The notes beneath the pieces are model-generated. The model made no database searches. It was not told where the DNA came from and saw nothing but the letters and a program-made list of their open reading frames with translations. From an uncultured Eubacterium sp. (GTDB lineage: Bacteria; Bacillota; Clostridia; Lachnospirales; Lachnospiraceae), in contig CAJTZN010000002.1 of assembly GCA_910584065.1 (NCBI GenBank), forward strand, positions 1-64,000: a DNA stretch of 64,000 nt, written 5' to 3'. The position numbers and the translations under genes were made by a program. Of this stretch, positions 1-8,480 are shown piece after piece (the first letter of the stretch is position 1; every line of letters starts with the position of its first letter).

Positions 1-51
1 ATTTTGTGCAATGACTGGAAACAAATTATGCGATATAATCTCATTCGTTAG

Positions 52-286
52 GAGGAAATAATTTCTCTTTTTCCCATTCCGCTGTTAAACCTGATTGCCT
101 GTGTCGTTTGCGGGCTGTCAGCTGGAATCAACATGGCCGGGAACTTTCAGCAAGGCATCATCAGCTTTGCCCAAAGGCGGAACAGCTATGTTTGCGTTAT
201 TGGCGTTAGGCGGGGATATAGGCTGTTCGGGAGGCCCAACATTGGTTGGAATGGTATCAGGAGCATTGGGGGATAATAATATGTAG
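52..286 (+). pseudogene. MFS transporter C-terminal remnant
   Basis: Two overlapping frames together read like the C-terminal third of a major facilitator superfamily permease. The frame from 61 gives the segment PLLNLIACVVCGLSAGI. The match then continues in another frame from about 130 with WPGTFSKASSALPKGGTAMF, followed by GCSGGPTLVGMVSGALGD up to the stop at 284-286. A frameshift near 125-135 and an in-frame stop at 49-51 show that it cannot encode a working transporter. The family assignment rests on the familiar late-helix glycine/serine pattern and is moderately sure. It may be the tail of a longer ruin beginning before the window. Confidence 0.5.
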
Positions 287-348
287 TGAAAAAATAGGCA
301 TTAAAATAGTTGCCTATCAACAATAAAAAGAGAAAGGGAGGAAAAAAG

Positions 349-948
349 ATGGATTTTTTGAAAAACAGTCCAAAATGGACACGTCAACCGAAGCAGGTAC
401 AGATTAGTGAGGACAAAGTAGTGATTATTACGGAAAGGGGAACTGACTTATGGGCGCGCACTTATTATGGCTTTCAAAATGATAACGCTCCAGTGTTTCA
501 GATTGAAACAACTGATAAGTATTTTTCCTTTATTGTTAAAACAGAATTTGAGAGTGCCTGCCGTTTTGACCAGTGCGGTGTGGTTATGTATTTAAATAGT
601 GATAACTGGTTTAAGGCATCTATTGAATATGAAGATGAAAAAATACAGCGGTTAGGAAGTGTTGTCACGAATCATGGATATTCTGACTGGGCAACAACAG
701 ACATATCCTCTGATATTAAAAGTATGTGGTATCGTTTTTCGCGCAGGAACAGCGACTACTGCATTGAATGTAGTGAGGATGGTATAAATTTCAGGCAAAT
801 GCGGATATTCCATATGTGGGATGGGGCAGAAATAATTACATATGGAATATATGCCTGCAGCCCGACAGATGGTTCATACAAGGCAACATTTTCTGATATG
901 CAGATTACAGAATGCCAGTGGGAATCAGATGCGGATTGGCGTGACTAA
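349..948 (+). CDS. DUF1349 family protein (concanavalin A-like fold)
   Basis: A 199-residue soluble protein of the DUF1349 family, whose members adopt a concanavalin A-like beta-sandwich and are often annotated as 'regulation of enolase protein 1'. Visible family features are the central CGVVMYLNSDNWFKASIEYE segment, the VVTNHGYSDW motif and the late GIYACSPTDGSYKATFSDM strand. The ATG at 349 is chosen because GGGAGG lies at 336-341 upstream. There is no signal peptide or membrane segment, so a cytoplasmic location is expected. Its biochemical role is not established; the fold suggests carbohydrate binding. The same family appears as a truncated fragment just downstream. Confidence 0.8.
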   Translation: MDFLKNSPKWTRQPKQVQISEDKVVIITERGTDLWARTYYGFQNDNAPVFQIETTDKYFSFIVKTEFESACRFDQCGVVMYLNSDNWFKASIEYEDEKIQRLGSVVTNHGYSDWATTDISSDIKSMWYRFSRRNSDYCIECSEDGINFRQMRIFHMWDGAEIITYGIYACSPTDGSYKATFSDMQITECQWESDADWRD

Positions 949-990
949 CGGAATGTATTAGATCTTATGTGGAAAAGGAGTCGATTTGCG

Positions 991-1134
991 ATGGAATTTA
1001 AATGGCTTAATGAAAGTGCAATTAATAAAACAGGAGATAGGTGGGAGATAACTGCTCCAAAAGAGAGTGACTTTTTTGTAATAATGGTGCATATAGGTAA
1101 GGAGACGAATGAAGAATGGAAACACGCGATATAA
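991..1134 (+). pseudogene. Truncated DUF1349-like N-terminus
   Basis: A 47-codon reading frame beginning MEFKWLNESAINKTGDRW and continuing EITAPKESDFF resembles the first 30 residues of DUF1349 proteins (a tryptophan, then an ITAP..TDFF motif). After that the sequence diverges and stops at 1132-1134, far short of the roughly 190-200 residues expected. AAAAGGAG at 973-980 could serve as ribosome-binding site, so a short peptide may still be made. The likely history is a second DUF1349 gene next to the intact copy that lost its body by deletion. The family call on so short a match is tentative. Confidence 0.4.
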
Positions 1135-1150
1135 AGATAAAAGAAAAGAA

Positions 1151-1178
1151 GGGAGCATACGCAGTCAGGTATGCTCCC
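1151..1178 (-). terminator. Terminator of the small heat-shock gene
   Basis: GGGAGCATAC at 1151-1160 pairs perfectly with GTATGCTCCC at 1169-1178 around an 8-base loop. Read on the minus strand, the stem is followed by a T-rich tract (the complement of 1135-1150). It lies 14 bases beyond the heat-shock stop codon. Confidence 0.75.
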
Positions 1179-1191
1179 TTCCCATTCATGA

Positions 1192-1632
1192 TCAGCTGAT
1201 CTCGATATATTTTTTGTCCTCAATCTGAGGAGCCGCTTCTTTTTTCGGAACGGTAAGTTTGAGGATCCCGTCTTCGAACTTCGCCTGGACATCCTGTTCT
1301 GTCACCTGTTCTCCGACGTAAAAGTTCCTGCTGCACGACCCGACATAGCGCTCACGGCGGATATATTTACCATTTTCATCTTTTTCCTCCGTGTTTGAAT
1401 TTGTCGAAGCGGTGATCGTCAGATAGCCGTCTTTCAATTCGGCCTGCACATCCTCCTTTTTATACCCCGGAAGATTGATCTCCAGTTCGTAGTGGTGATC
1501 GAGTTCTTTTACATCTGTCCTCATCATGTCGTTTGATGGAATGTTGTACCTACCTGTTGCTTTCGCAGGACGAAAGAATCCATCAAAAAAATCATCAAAC
1601 ATATTCTCTTCGAAAATACTTGGCATTAACAT
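1192..1632 (-). CDS. hsp20: Small heat-shock protein, Hsp20/alpha-crystallin family
   Basis: A 146-residue ATP-independent holdase that binds unfolding proteins in the cytoplasm. The N-terminus MLMPSIFEENMFDDFFDGFF is typical of clostridial Hsp20. The alpha-crystallin domain covers roughly residues 38-135, with ELEINLPGYKKEDVQAELKD and the closing strand DGILKLTVPKKE (the GxLxLxVPK signature). The C-terminal tail is short, lacks a clear IxI motif and ends KKYIEIS. GGAGGAATGACTT places the ATG at 1632. The gene is a single-gene transcript with its own terminator, and a perfect CIRCE element sits over its promoter, so HrcA control of heat induction is expected. Length and sequence are normal for the family. 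Confidence 0.95.
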   Translation of the reverse strand: MLMPSIFEENMFDDFFDGFFRPAKATGRYNIPSNDMMRTDVKELDHHYELEINLPGYKKEDVQAELKDGYLTITASTNSNTEEKDENGKYIRRERYVGSCSRNFYVGEQVTEQDVQAKFEDGILKLTVPKKEAAPQIEDKKYIEIS

Positions 1633-1681
1633 AAGTCATTCCTCCAATCATTGATCTGGTTTGTTTTTTTATTACAAGTAC

Positions 1682-1710
1682 GTTATATCACGGTTGTTAG
1701 CACTCGTCAA
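1682..1710 (-). promoter_or_regulatory. SigA-type promoter of hsp20
   Basis: On the minus strand TTGACG (complement of 1705-1710) and TATAAC (complement of 1682-1687) are separated by exactly 17 bases. The -35 box lies inside the CIRCE spacer and half-site, so HrcA bound to CIRCE would block RNA polymerase directly. Confidence 0.7.
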
Positions 1711-1723
1711 TAGTGAGTGCTAA
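1697..1723. promoter_or_regulatory. CIRCE element (HrcA operator)
   Basis: TTAGCACTC (1697-1705), nine bases, then GAGTGCTAA (1715-1723): an exact match to the CIRCE consensus bound by the heat-shock repressor HrcA. It lies about 65 bases upstream of the hsp20 start. Confidence 0.95.
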
Positions 1724-1919
1724 CAATTCACTCTTTTTTCACAATTTCTAACGCTGAAATTAAGTGATATATGCTGCTTGATTATATTTAGTGTTTCCGG
1801 GAGATATATTTTTATGTAATTTTTTAAGAAATTATTTATAAAATCATTATTGTTTTTTGGCGGGCTCCGTGTTAGTATAAAAATTGATTTTTTAAAAATT
1901 GCAGGAGGTGCTTACAACA

Positions 1920-4835
1920 ATGAGAAAAAAACAGATTTCATGGATGTGTGTGATCTCGCTTTTGGCAGGCAGTTGTCTGATGCCTGTGCAAAATACGGTT
2001 TGGGCGGATTCAAAAAAGCCCGCATTGAGTAAAAAGAAAGTATCGGTCAAAAAGGGAAAGACCATCAAGCTTTCTGTAAAGCGTGCAAAAGGGTTTCAGA
2101 TCAAGTGGAAGAGTAAGAATAAGAAAATAGCCCTGGTGAAAAAATCCGGGAAATATGGAGCAAAAGTGACGGCTAAAAAGAGAGGAAAGACTCAGATTTT
2201 GGCGCAATTGAAAAAAGGGAAAAAGCGTTACACGTTGAAAAGTTACATAACGGTGACAGAGACGGCCAAACCGTCAAATGTGCCGGAACAGCCAGACGGA
2301 CCGATAAATCCGGGTGTTACGGCAAATCCTTCCGTTGCAGGAACGACGGTGCCGCCGATTGGAGAGACAGCGGCGCCGCCGGCAGGGGAAACGTCAACAC
2401 CACCGGCAGGGGAGACGTCAACACCGCCGGCAGGGGAGACGTCAACACCGCCGGCAGGGGAAACGTCAGAACCGCCGGCAGGAGAGACGGTAAAGCCGCC
2501 GATCGGGGAGCCATCAACACCGCCGGCAACGGAAAAGCCAGTTGTGACGACGGCTCCGACGATGAAGCCGACAGCAAAACCAACGGTAAACCCGACGGTG
2601 AAACCAACAGCAAAACCGGCTACGGAAGCACCGACGGTGAAACCAACGGCAGTACCTGCGTCCGTGCCGCCGACGCAGGTGACAACGAAGCCGGCGCTGG
2701 ATTTGACAAAGAATATGGCTTCGGAAGCAGAGGTGTTACGGTCAGCGGAGACGATCAAGGCAAGTGTAGGAGAGAATGGTGCAGTTGCGGAGTTGACGGG
2801 TGCGAGCAGGTACAATCAGGTGGATTATAAACTGAATGACTCCATTCCCCTGAATACCATCGGAAAAGTAGAGTATTCGCTGCAGGTGACCGGTACGCCG
2901 GATAATGTTTCGTTTAAACTGTATGATTCGGAAGGGAAAGAGCTGACGAAGATTACGCAGTATAACAAAAAGACTGGCACATATACCATTGAAATACCGG
3001 AAGAGTACCAGTCACTTACGATTTCTCAGTTTTCGATCATGACGAATACCGGATTGGCAGATGGTGCAACCCAGACTGCGACAGCCGTATTGAGCAGCCT
3101 GCTTTTTGTACCTGCCAGCCAGGTCACGCCGACACCGGAACCTACGCCTGTGAAGACGCCGGTTCCGACAGCAAGGCCAACTTTGCCGCCTTCTTCAGAA
3201 GAGGATGGTGTCAAAATGTTACTGAATGCAGAAATGCGTTTGACAAATGGTTCTTTAGAGGGAGATCCGGTTTATCATCATGAAGATGGAAGTGTGACGG
3301 TGTCCATAAAGAAACAATATGGAGGCGGCGGTATCGGTTTTTATCTGGATCCATCGAAAACAAGTGTGGATCTGAGCGAGTATTCGAAAATCGTGTTTGA
3401 TATTTCGGCAGAAGCGGAGGGGCCAGTCTGTCTGAATCAATATGCGGGAACAGATTTTTATACGTATAAAACGCTTGCCAATGTCAATGTCAATCAGGAA
3501 AGACAACAGCTTTCCGCAGATTTATGGAATGAGGATGCACTCGGTTTCGGTGTGCGGTATGCGGCGTGGAGCGGCAGTGCCGTTGAAGATCCATTAACGA
3601 TCACGATCCACTCCATCACCCTGATCAAGGATACGCGTGATATATCGGATGCATTAAACAACTACTCATCGCTGTTCGAACTGGCGGCTTCGTATGGATT
3701 TAAGATGGGAACGGTTTATAATACGAAAACGGCGACGGATAAAAAGTACGGCGAACTTATGAAATATCATTTCAATAGTATGACGGCTGCCAATGAGATG
3801 AAGGCGTACTCGATGCTGAATGAAGCCGATTCCAAGAAAAAATATGTAGATGAGAATTCAATGCCGGCCATCAACTTTGAAAATGCAGATATTATCATGG
3901 ATTTTGCGAAAGAGAACGGCATTAAGGTGAGAGGACACGTTCTTGTGTGGGATGCAGATATGTGTGACTGGTTCTTCCGTGAAGGGTATGATACGAACAA
4001 GGGTTATGCTTCAAAGGAAGTCGTTACTGCCAGGCTGAAAAACTATATCGAGCAGGTTCTCGTACATTTCGAGCAGAAATATCCGGGCGTCATTTATTGC
4101 TGGGATGTCGTGAACGAGGCTGTCTCGGATGGAGCAGGAGAGCATAAGGACGGAGATGCCCGTATGGTCAGGACGACGAGAGATGGCAAGGTGAACCGGT
4201 TCTATGAGATCCTGGGTGATCATTATGTCGAAGATACGTTCAAGTACACGTATGAGATCATTCAGGAACAGAAAGGAACATATCCGGGGCTGGCAGACAT
4301 AAAACTGTATTATAATGATTTCTCTACGTTCTATCCGACGAAGAGAGATGCGATCTGTGAACTGGTAAAATCCATTAACCAGACGCTTCCGGATAGTAAA
4401 GGCGGATACGTGAAGCTGTGCGACGGCGTCGGCATGCAGAGCTACATCGGCGGTTTTGGCCAGCAGCCGGGATGTATGGATGATAATGACATCAGTCGGG
4501 TAAAGGCGGCAATTGAGAAATTCGCTGACTGCGGCGTAGAAATTCAGGTGACAGAACTTGCTGTTCGGAACTATCAGGGCGATGAAGCGACGCTACAAAC
4601 ACATGGAGAGTTTTACAAAAAACTGTTCCAGACATACATTGACATCAATAAGGAGAGGACAGACAAACCGTTGAAGGCTGTGTCCATATGGGGAATCGTG
4701 GATAGACCGGATATGGCGGAAAGTGATTACAGTTACCGGATGAACGGGACATACTGCGGCCTGTTTGATGAGAAACTGGGTGTGAAACCTTCGTTTGTCA
4801 AGGTGCATGATCTGATGAAGGGTACGGCGGAGTAA
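1920..4835 (+). CDS. Secreted modular endo-1,4-beta-xylanase, GH10
   Basis: A 971-residue secreted enzyme that cleaves internal beta-1,4 bonds of xylan. The ATG at 1920 follows GCAGGAGGTGCTTACAACA. A signal peptide (residues about 1-30) precedes a lysine-rich Ig-like module (about 35-120), a Pro/Thr/Glu linker with five PPAGETST-type repeats, a beta-sandwich module (about 265-400) probably acting in carbohydrate binding, a second linker, another CBM-like module (about 430-570), and a C-terminal GH10 barrel (about 580-965). The acid/base glutamate is E733 in WDVVNEAV and the nucleophile E879 in EIQVTELAV. No LPXTG anchor or SLH domain is present. Upstream is AT-rich with a possible -10 TATAAA at 1876-1881 but a weak -35. 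The GH10 call is firm; the CBM calls are inferred from position and composition. Confidence 0.93.
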   Translation: MRKKQISWMCVISLLAGSCLMPVQNTVWADSKKPALSKKKVSVKKGKTIKLSVKRAKGFQIKWKSKNKKIALVKKSGKYGAKVTAKKRGKTQILAQLKKGKKRYTLKSYITVTETAKPSNVPEQPDGPINPGVTANPSVAGTTVPPIGETAAPPAGETSTPPAGETSTPPAGETSTPPAGETSEPPAGETVKPPIGEPSTPPATEKPVVTTAPTMKPTAKPTVNPTVKPTAKPATEAPTVKPTAVPASVPPTQVTTKPALDLTKNMASEAEVLRSAETIKASVGENGAVAELTGASRYNQVDYKLNDSIPLNTIGKVEYSLQVTGTPDNVSFKLYDSEGKELTKITQYNKKTGTYTIEIPEEYQSLTISQFSIMTNTGLADGATQTATAVLSSLLFVPASQVTPTPEPTPVKTPVPTARPTLPPSSEEDGVKMLLNAEMRLTNGSLEGDPVYHHEDGSVTVSIKKQYGGGGIGFYLDPSKTSVDLSEYSKIVFDISAEAEGPVCLNQYAGTDFYTYKTLANVNVNQERQQLSADLWNEDALGFGVRYAAWSGSAVEDPLTITIHSITLIKDTRDISDALNNYSSLFELAASYGFKMGTVYNTKTATDKKYGELMKYHFNSMTAANEMKAYSMLNEADSKKKYVDENSMPAINFENADIIMDFAKENGIKVRGHVLVWDADMCDWFFREGYDTNKGYASKEVVTARLKNYIEQVLVHFEQKYPGVIYCWDVVNEAVSDGAGEHKDGDARMVRTTRDGKVNRFYEILGDHYVEDTFKYTYEIIQEQKGTYPGLADIKLYYNDFSTFYPTKRDAICELVKSINQTLPDSKGGYVKLCDGVGMQSYIGGFGQQPGCMDDNDISRVKAAIEKFADCGVEIQVTELAVRNYQGDEATLQTHGEFYKKLFQTYIDINKERTDKPLKAVSIWGIVDRPDMAESDYSYRMNGTYCGLFDEKLGVKPSFVKVHDLMKGTAE
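2376..2495 (+). repeat. 24-bp coding tandem repeat (PPAGETST linker)
   Basis: Five consecutive 24-base units (starts 2376, 2400, 2424, 2448, 2472) encode PPAGETST, with the last two units ending SE and VK. They form the flexible first linker of the xylanase. The units are nearly identical at DNA level, so repeat number may vary between strains. Confidence 0.85.
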
Positions 4836-4882
4836 AAGACCAGGGATTCGCAGATCTGATTCCTTAAAAGAAAAATAAAACG

Positions 4883-4922
4883 ATACCGGGAAGAACCGCT
4901 CATGGTTTTTCCCGGTATTTTT
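4883..4922. terminator. Bidirectional terminator between xylanase and LacI-type gene
   Basis: ATACCGGGAA at 4883-4892 pairs with TTCCCGGTAT at 4908-4917, with additional pairing AACC/GGTT inside. TTTTT follows on the plus strand and an A-rich tract precedes it, giving T's for the minus strand. It separates the convergent gene ends at 4835 and 4954. Confidence 0.8.
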
Positions 4923-4953
4923 CGATTGTTTTGAGCCGATATAACCGTTGCAG

Positions 4954-5979
4954 TCACTTCGTCGTTTCCCTGCGCATCAGGATCGGGGTGACTTTTTTGT
5001 GGATCAGGCCGTCCTGCGGTTTGGGGCGGCGCTTCTTTCGTTCGTTCATCTGCTCCACTAAAAGGGATACCGCTTCATAGGCAATCTTGTCGATCTGCTG
5101 GCCAACGGTACTGATCGGAATGATCGCTTCCTCGGCGATGGGGGAATCATCAAAGCCGATGATCCGGTATTCATCCGGCAGCGTTCCGTATTCGCGAAAG
5201 ATCATATTCAGCATGATATTGGCGTGGGTATCGTTTGCCATAAACAGTCCTTTCTTCTTCCCGGGATATTTTTGCTGGATATACTGCCAGATATGCTGCA
5301 GGCAGTTTACCGTTTCGTGATAGGTATCTCCGAGATCCCGGAGGATCAGTTCGTGTTCGATCCGGTACTCGCTGCAAATATCCTCAAAACCTGATATTCG
5401 GCCATAGGACGGCGTCGTTTCCGGAACATCGGAGTTGATATGAAGCAGGACGTCGCAATCGCTTTTGGCCAAAAGGCTTGTGGCCTGTACGGCTCCCATA
5501 TAGTTGTCCGTATTCACGCTGTTTACATACTGGTCCTCCCTCTCGATCGTAACGATGGGGATATTGCTGGCGGCAAGTTCCTTTGATGGGATCGTATGGC
5601 TTAAGATGATCATGCCCTCGATTTTGTATGCCAGCAGTTCCTGAATGTATTTGCGCTCTGTTTCCTCGTGCTCCGTACTGACAAAAACGAGAAATTTGTA
5701 ACCGAAAGTCTCATACGTTTTTAAGATCTGGTTTAACATCTCGGCGTAGTAATGGAGAAAGAGGTTGGGAATGATTACGCCGATAAATTCGCTCTTCCCA
5801 TTAGCCAGTACTTTTGCCAGTTTGTTTTCCTGATAATCCAGATCGACAAGCGCCTGGGCGATGATCTCCTGATTTTTGACCGTCAGGGAGTCGGGGTTAT
5901 TAAAATACCGGGAAATCGTGGTTTTGGAAAAATTCGTATATTTCGCGATATCGTCAAATGTCACTTTTTTCTTGCTCAT
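4954..5979 (-). CDS. LacI-family transcriptional repressor of the sucrose locus
   Basis: A 341-residue LacI/GalR regulator. The N-terminal helix-turn-helix (about residues 5-55) reads VTFDDIAKYTNFSKTTISRY followed by the hinge helix KLAKVLANGKS. The remainder is a periplasmic-binding-protein-like effector domain with IGVIIPNLF and the late IIGFDDSPIAEEAIIPISTV signature. TGGAGGTAACTGCCCG precedes the ATG at 5979. It is transcribed divergently from the ABC/GH32 operon, and palindromic sites containing CCGG at their centre lie in the shared region. It most likely represses that operon and responds to sucrose, fructose or a phosphorylated derivative; the effector is inferred from neighbours only. 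ScrR/SacR-like regulators are the nearest functional analogy. Confidence 0.88.
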   Translation of the reverse strand: MSKKKVTFDDIAKYTNFSKTTISRYFNNPDSLTVKNQEIIAQALVDLDYQENKLAKVLANGKSEFIGVIIPNLFLHYYAEMLNQILKTYETFGYKFLVFVSTEHEETERKYIQELLAYKIEGMIILSHTIPSKELAASNIPIVTIEREDQYVNSVNTDNYMGAVQATSLLAKSDCDVLLHINSDVPETTPSYGRISGFEDICSEYRIEHELILRDLGDTYHETVNCLQHIWQYIQQKYPGKKKGLFMANDTHANIMLNMIFREYGTLPDEYRIIGFDDSPIAEEAIIPISTVGQQIDKIAYEAVSLLVEQMNERKKRRPKPQDGLIHKKVTPILMRRETTK

Positions 5980-6050
5980 CGGGCAGTTACCTCCATTTAT
6001 TTCCTGCCTATTAGTTTAGCAGAATTGGGAGAGAAAATCAAACAAAAAAA

Positions 6051-6073
6051 TAACCGGTAACGTAACCGATAAC
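6051..6073. promoter_or_regulatory. Putative LacI-type operator 1
   Basis: TAACCGGTAAC is repeated directly with one change as TAACCGATAAC, separated by one base. Each copy carries the imperfect CCGG-centred palindrome also seen at 6139-6172. It lies about 75 bases upstream of the regulator start and upstream of the -35 box of the sugar operon, a position suited to autoregulation or looping. Confidence 0.55.
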
Positions 6074-6100
6074 TTTTTTTGCTTTTCTGCAAAAAAAGTA

Positions 6101-6129
6101 TTGACAGATGAAAAGGCAGGTGGTAAGAT
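6101..6129 (+). promoter_or_regulatory. Promoter of the sucrose/FOS operon
   Basis: TTGACA (6101-6106) and TAAGAT (6124-6129) are separated by 17 bases. The predicted transcription start near 6136 falls immediately before the strongest operator palindrome, so repression by steric block is expected. Confidence 0.75.
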
Positions 6130-6138
6130 TATCACATA

Positions 6139-6172
6139 AAGTAACCGGTTACTTAACCAGTTACGTAACCGG
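6139..6172. promoter_or_regulatory. Putative LacI-type operator pair 2 and 3
   Basis: A perfect 16-bp palindrome AAGTAACCGGTTACTT (6139-6154) is followed after two bases by CCAGTTACGTAACCGG (6157-6172), palindromic except for one base pair. The even symmetry and central CG match LacI-family operators. The sites cover the start of the operon transcript. Confidence 0.75.
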
Positions 6173-6249
6173 TAATAATGACACGTATGCGCATGCGTGA
6201 AATGTCAGGTTTAGAGCAAAATGATCTTTGTGAGGAAGGTGAAGTGAGG

Positions 6250-7581
6250 ATGAGAAGAAAAAGACTACCTTTGGTCATGCTGGCAGCCGTTCTGCTGGTC
6301 GGTTCGCTGACCGGCTGCCAGGGGAAGGAACCGGCGCCGGGAGACATGGCCGGTTACGATGAGGGGGAGCAGTATCTATCCATCTGGGTACATTCGATCG
6401 AGGATACCGATGAGGGAAGATGCTACCGGGAGTCGGTAGAAGCGTTTAACGAGAAATATAACGGCAAGTATTTTGCGGATATCGAGTTTATCCCGAGAAA
6501 TGACAGCGGCGGCGGTTATTCCGATAAGATCAACGCCTCGGTCATGTCCGGGGATCTGCCGGATGTGCTGACTGTGGACGGCCCGAATATCGCGGCGTAC
6601 GCGGTTAATGGCATTATCCAGCCGTTAGCGGAACTGACGGAGGAAGAAAAAAGCGTTTATCTGGAGTCCATCATCGAGCAGGGAACGTATGATGAAACAT
6701 TGTACGCCCTGGGCGCGATGGAGTCGAGCGTAGGCCTGTATTACAATAAAGAAATCTTGAAAGAGGCCGGCGTAGAAATTCCGGATGCGGGGCATCCGTG
6801 GACGTTTTCGCAGTTCCTCGATATTCTGGAGCAGGTAAAGCCGGTGGTGGAGGAGAGGAACGGGTACGCCCTCGATATGACATTTCCGGTAGGAGAGACG
6901 ACGATCTATTTTTACGCGCCGTTTTTCTGGTCCAATGGAGGGAATCTCGTGGATGATAGCGGATTGAATGTGGACGGCGTGTTCAATGCAAAGGAAAACG
7001 CGGAAACGATCTCGTATTTCAAAAAACTTCTGGATCGGGGTTATCTGTCAAAGGTTCCTGTCGAGAACCTGTTTGAGAGCGGGCGCGCTGCTTTTAAATT
7101 TGACGGGGCCTGGGAAGTAAACAATGTTTATAGCAGTTATCCCGATATTTCCTTAGGCGTCGCGCCCTATGTGACAGGCGACGGCTGGGACGGCGGGCGA
7201 TATACGCCAACCGGCTCATGGGCCTATGCGGCGTCTGCCAAAACCATGCATATCGAGGGAGCGACGGAACTGGTAAAATGGATGAGCGGCGTGGAGAGCG
7301 GGAAGAAGCTGTGGGAACAGGCAAAGTGTTTTCCTTCCACCTACCAGGCGTTTGAGTCGATCGACGTGTTTAGGACGGATGAAAATTACCGCGCGCTGTA
7401 TAACCAGCTCAGCAATTACGGGCACCCGAGGCCGAAAACGCCAGTTTATCCGCAGGTCAGTACATCATTCCAGCGGGTGATGGAAAACTGCGTGCTGACC
7501 GGAGAAGAGCCGGAACAGGAATTAAATAAAGCGATAGAAAGGATTAACGCCAAGTTAAAGCGTTATAAGGTGAATGAATGA
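6250..7581 (+). CDS. ABC sugar-binding lipoprotein (family 1)
   Basis: A 443-residue extracellular solute-binding protein that captures the sugar for the importer encoded next to it. The ATG at 6250, preceded by GAGG and GAAGG motifs, gives a clean lipoprotein signal MRRKRLPLVMLAAVLLVGSL ending in the lipobox LTGC, so Cys22 should be lipidated and the protein anchored to the outer face of the membrane. The upstream ATG at 6178 would bury this signal. Family traits include SGDLPDVLTVDG, EILKEAGVEIPDAGHPWTFS and the C-terminal FQRVMENCVLTGEEPEQEL. It is first in an operon with two permeases, an ATPase, a GH32 enzyme and a fructokinase, which points to sucrose or fructo-oligosaccharides as ligand. 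Confidence 0.92.
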   Translation: MRRKRLPLVMLAAVLLVGSLTGCQGKEPAPGDMAGYDEGEQYLSIWVHSIEDTDEGRCYRESVEAFNEKYNGKYFADIEFIPRNDSGGGYSDKINASVMSGDLPDVLTVDGPNIAAYAVNGIIQPLAELTEEEKSVYLESIIEQGTYDETLYALGAMESSVGLYYNKEILKEAGVEIPDAGHPWTFSQFLDILEQVKPVVEERNGYALDMTFPVGETTIYFYAPFFWSNGGNLVDDSGLNVDGVFNAKENAETISYFKKLLDRGYLSKVPVENLFESGRAAFKFDGAWEVNNVYSSYPDISLGVAPYVTGDGWDGGRYTPTGSWAYAASAKTMHIEGATELVKWMSGVESGKKLWEQAKCFPSTYQAFESIDVFRTDENYRALYNQLSNYGHPRPKTPVYPQVSTSFQRVMENCVLTGEEPEQELNKAIERINAKLKRYKVNE

Positions 7582-8480
7582 TGAGAAAAAAATCACAATC
7601 TCTTCTGGGCATGGCATTTTTTGGTCCGGCGTTAGTGTTGCTTACCATATTTTTGTTCCTGCCCATGATACTGACACTGATATTCAGTTTTACAGATTTC
7701 TTTGCCCTGAATCCGGGCCTGACTCATTTTGTGGGACTGGATAATTTCTTTCAGATCTTCCGGGATGAGGAATTCCGGAGGGCGTTTATCAATACCGTGT
7801 GTTTTGTTCTTATTATCGTGCCCTTGCAGGGACTCGGTTCGCTGGGTCTTGCGCTGTTGATCAATAAGGTCACGCACTGTAAGAAATATTTTAAGGTGGC
7901 ATTTTTTCTGCCGGTTGTCATGTCGCTGGCAGTCGTATCTACTCTGTGGATACAGATCTACAGTCCGGAGGGCATCCTCAATTCGATCCTCGGAAATCTG
8001 GGAATCTCGGCGCAGCCGTTTATCAACAGCGCGTCACAGGCGCTGCCCTCCATCGCGATCATGAGCGCATGGCAGGGCGTGGGGTACCAGATGATCATTT
8101 TCTTAGGGGGCCTGCAGGCCATTAACCCGGCGCTGTATGAAGCGGCGGATATGGATCACGCCACTCCCTGGCAGAAGTTTAAGGATATTACGCTGCCGGA
8201 ACTGAAACCGCTCTGCATCTTTGTATTTATCACGATAACGATCGGAGCGTTCCGGATGTTAGTGCAGCCAATGGTAATGACAGGCGGCGGGCCGTCCCAT
8301 TCCACGTATACGATGGTTTACGACATTTATGAGACGGGTACGGTCAACTGGGAAATCGGACTGGCATCGACAATGGCCATCGTATTTGCGGTATTTGTGA
8401 TGATACTTACCGTGATCCAGACCATTGCGACCAGAGATAAGGAGGAAAAAGATGTTGACAAAAAAGCAAAGAAGAAATAA
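7578..8480 (+). CDS. ABC sugar transporter permease, MalF type
   Basis: A 300-residue inner-membrane permease of the CUT1 sugar importer class with six predicted membrane helices, the first being LLGMAFFGPALVLLTIFLFL. The cytoplasmic EAA loop, which contacts the ATPase, reads EAADMDHATPWQKFKDITLP. The start overlaps the stop of the binding-protein gene (ATGATGAG), giving translational coupling; ATG 7578 or 7581 are both possible. Its partner permease follows with another overlap. The C-terminal tail ends in a lysine-rich stretch. The assignment to class is firm; the substrate is inferred from the GH32 and fructokinase genes downstream. Confidence 0.92.
   Translation: MMRKKSQSLLGMAFFGPALVLLTIFLFLPMILTLIFSFTDFFALNPGLTHFVGLDNFFQIFRDEEFRRAFINTVCFVLIIVPLQGLGSLGLALLINKVTHCKKYFKVAFFLPVVMSLAVVSTLWIQIYSPEGILNSILGNLGISAQPFINSASQALPSIAIMSAWQGVGYQMIIFLGGLQAINPALYEAADMDHATPWQKFKDITLPELKPLCIFVFITITIGAFRMLVQPMVMTGGGPSHSTYTMVYDIYETGTVNWEIGLASTMAIVFAVFVMILTVIQTIATRDKEEKDVDKKAKKK

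Noticed and set aside
2376..2495. Possible CRISPR array
   Set aside because: The units are directly adjacent, without spacers, in frame and within a coding linker. No cas gene is present.
2243..2815. 190-codon Gly/Val-rich frame on the minus strand
   Set aside because: It is the reverse reading of the xylanase Pro/Thr linker repeats, so its apparent repeat structure is a shadow.
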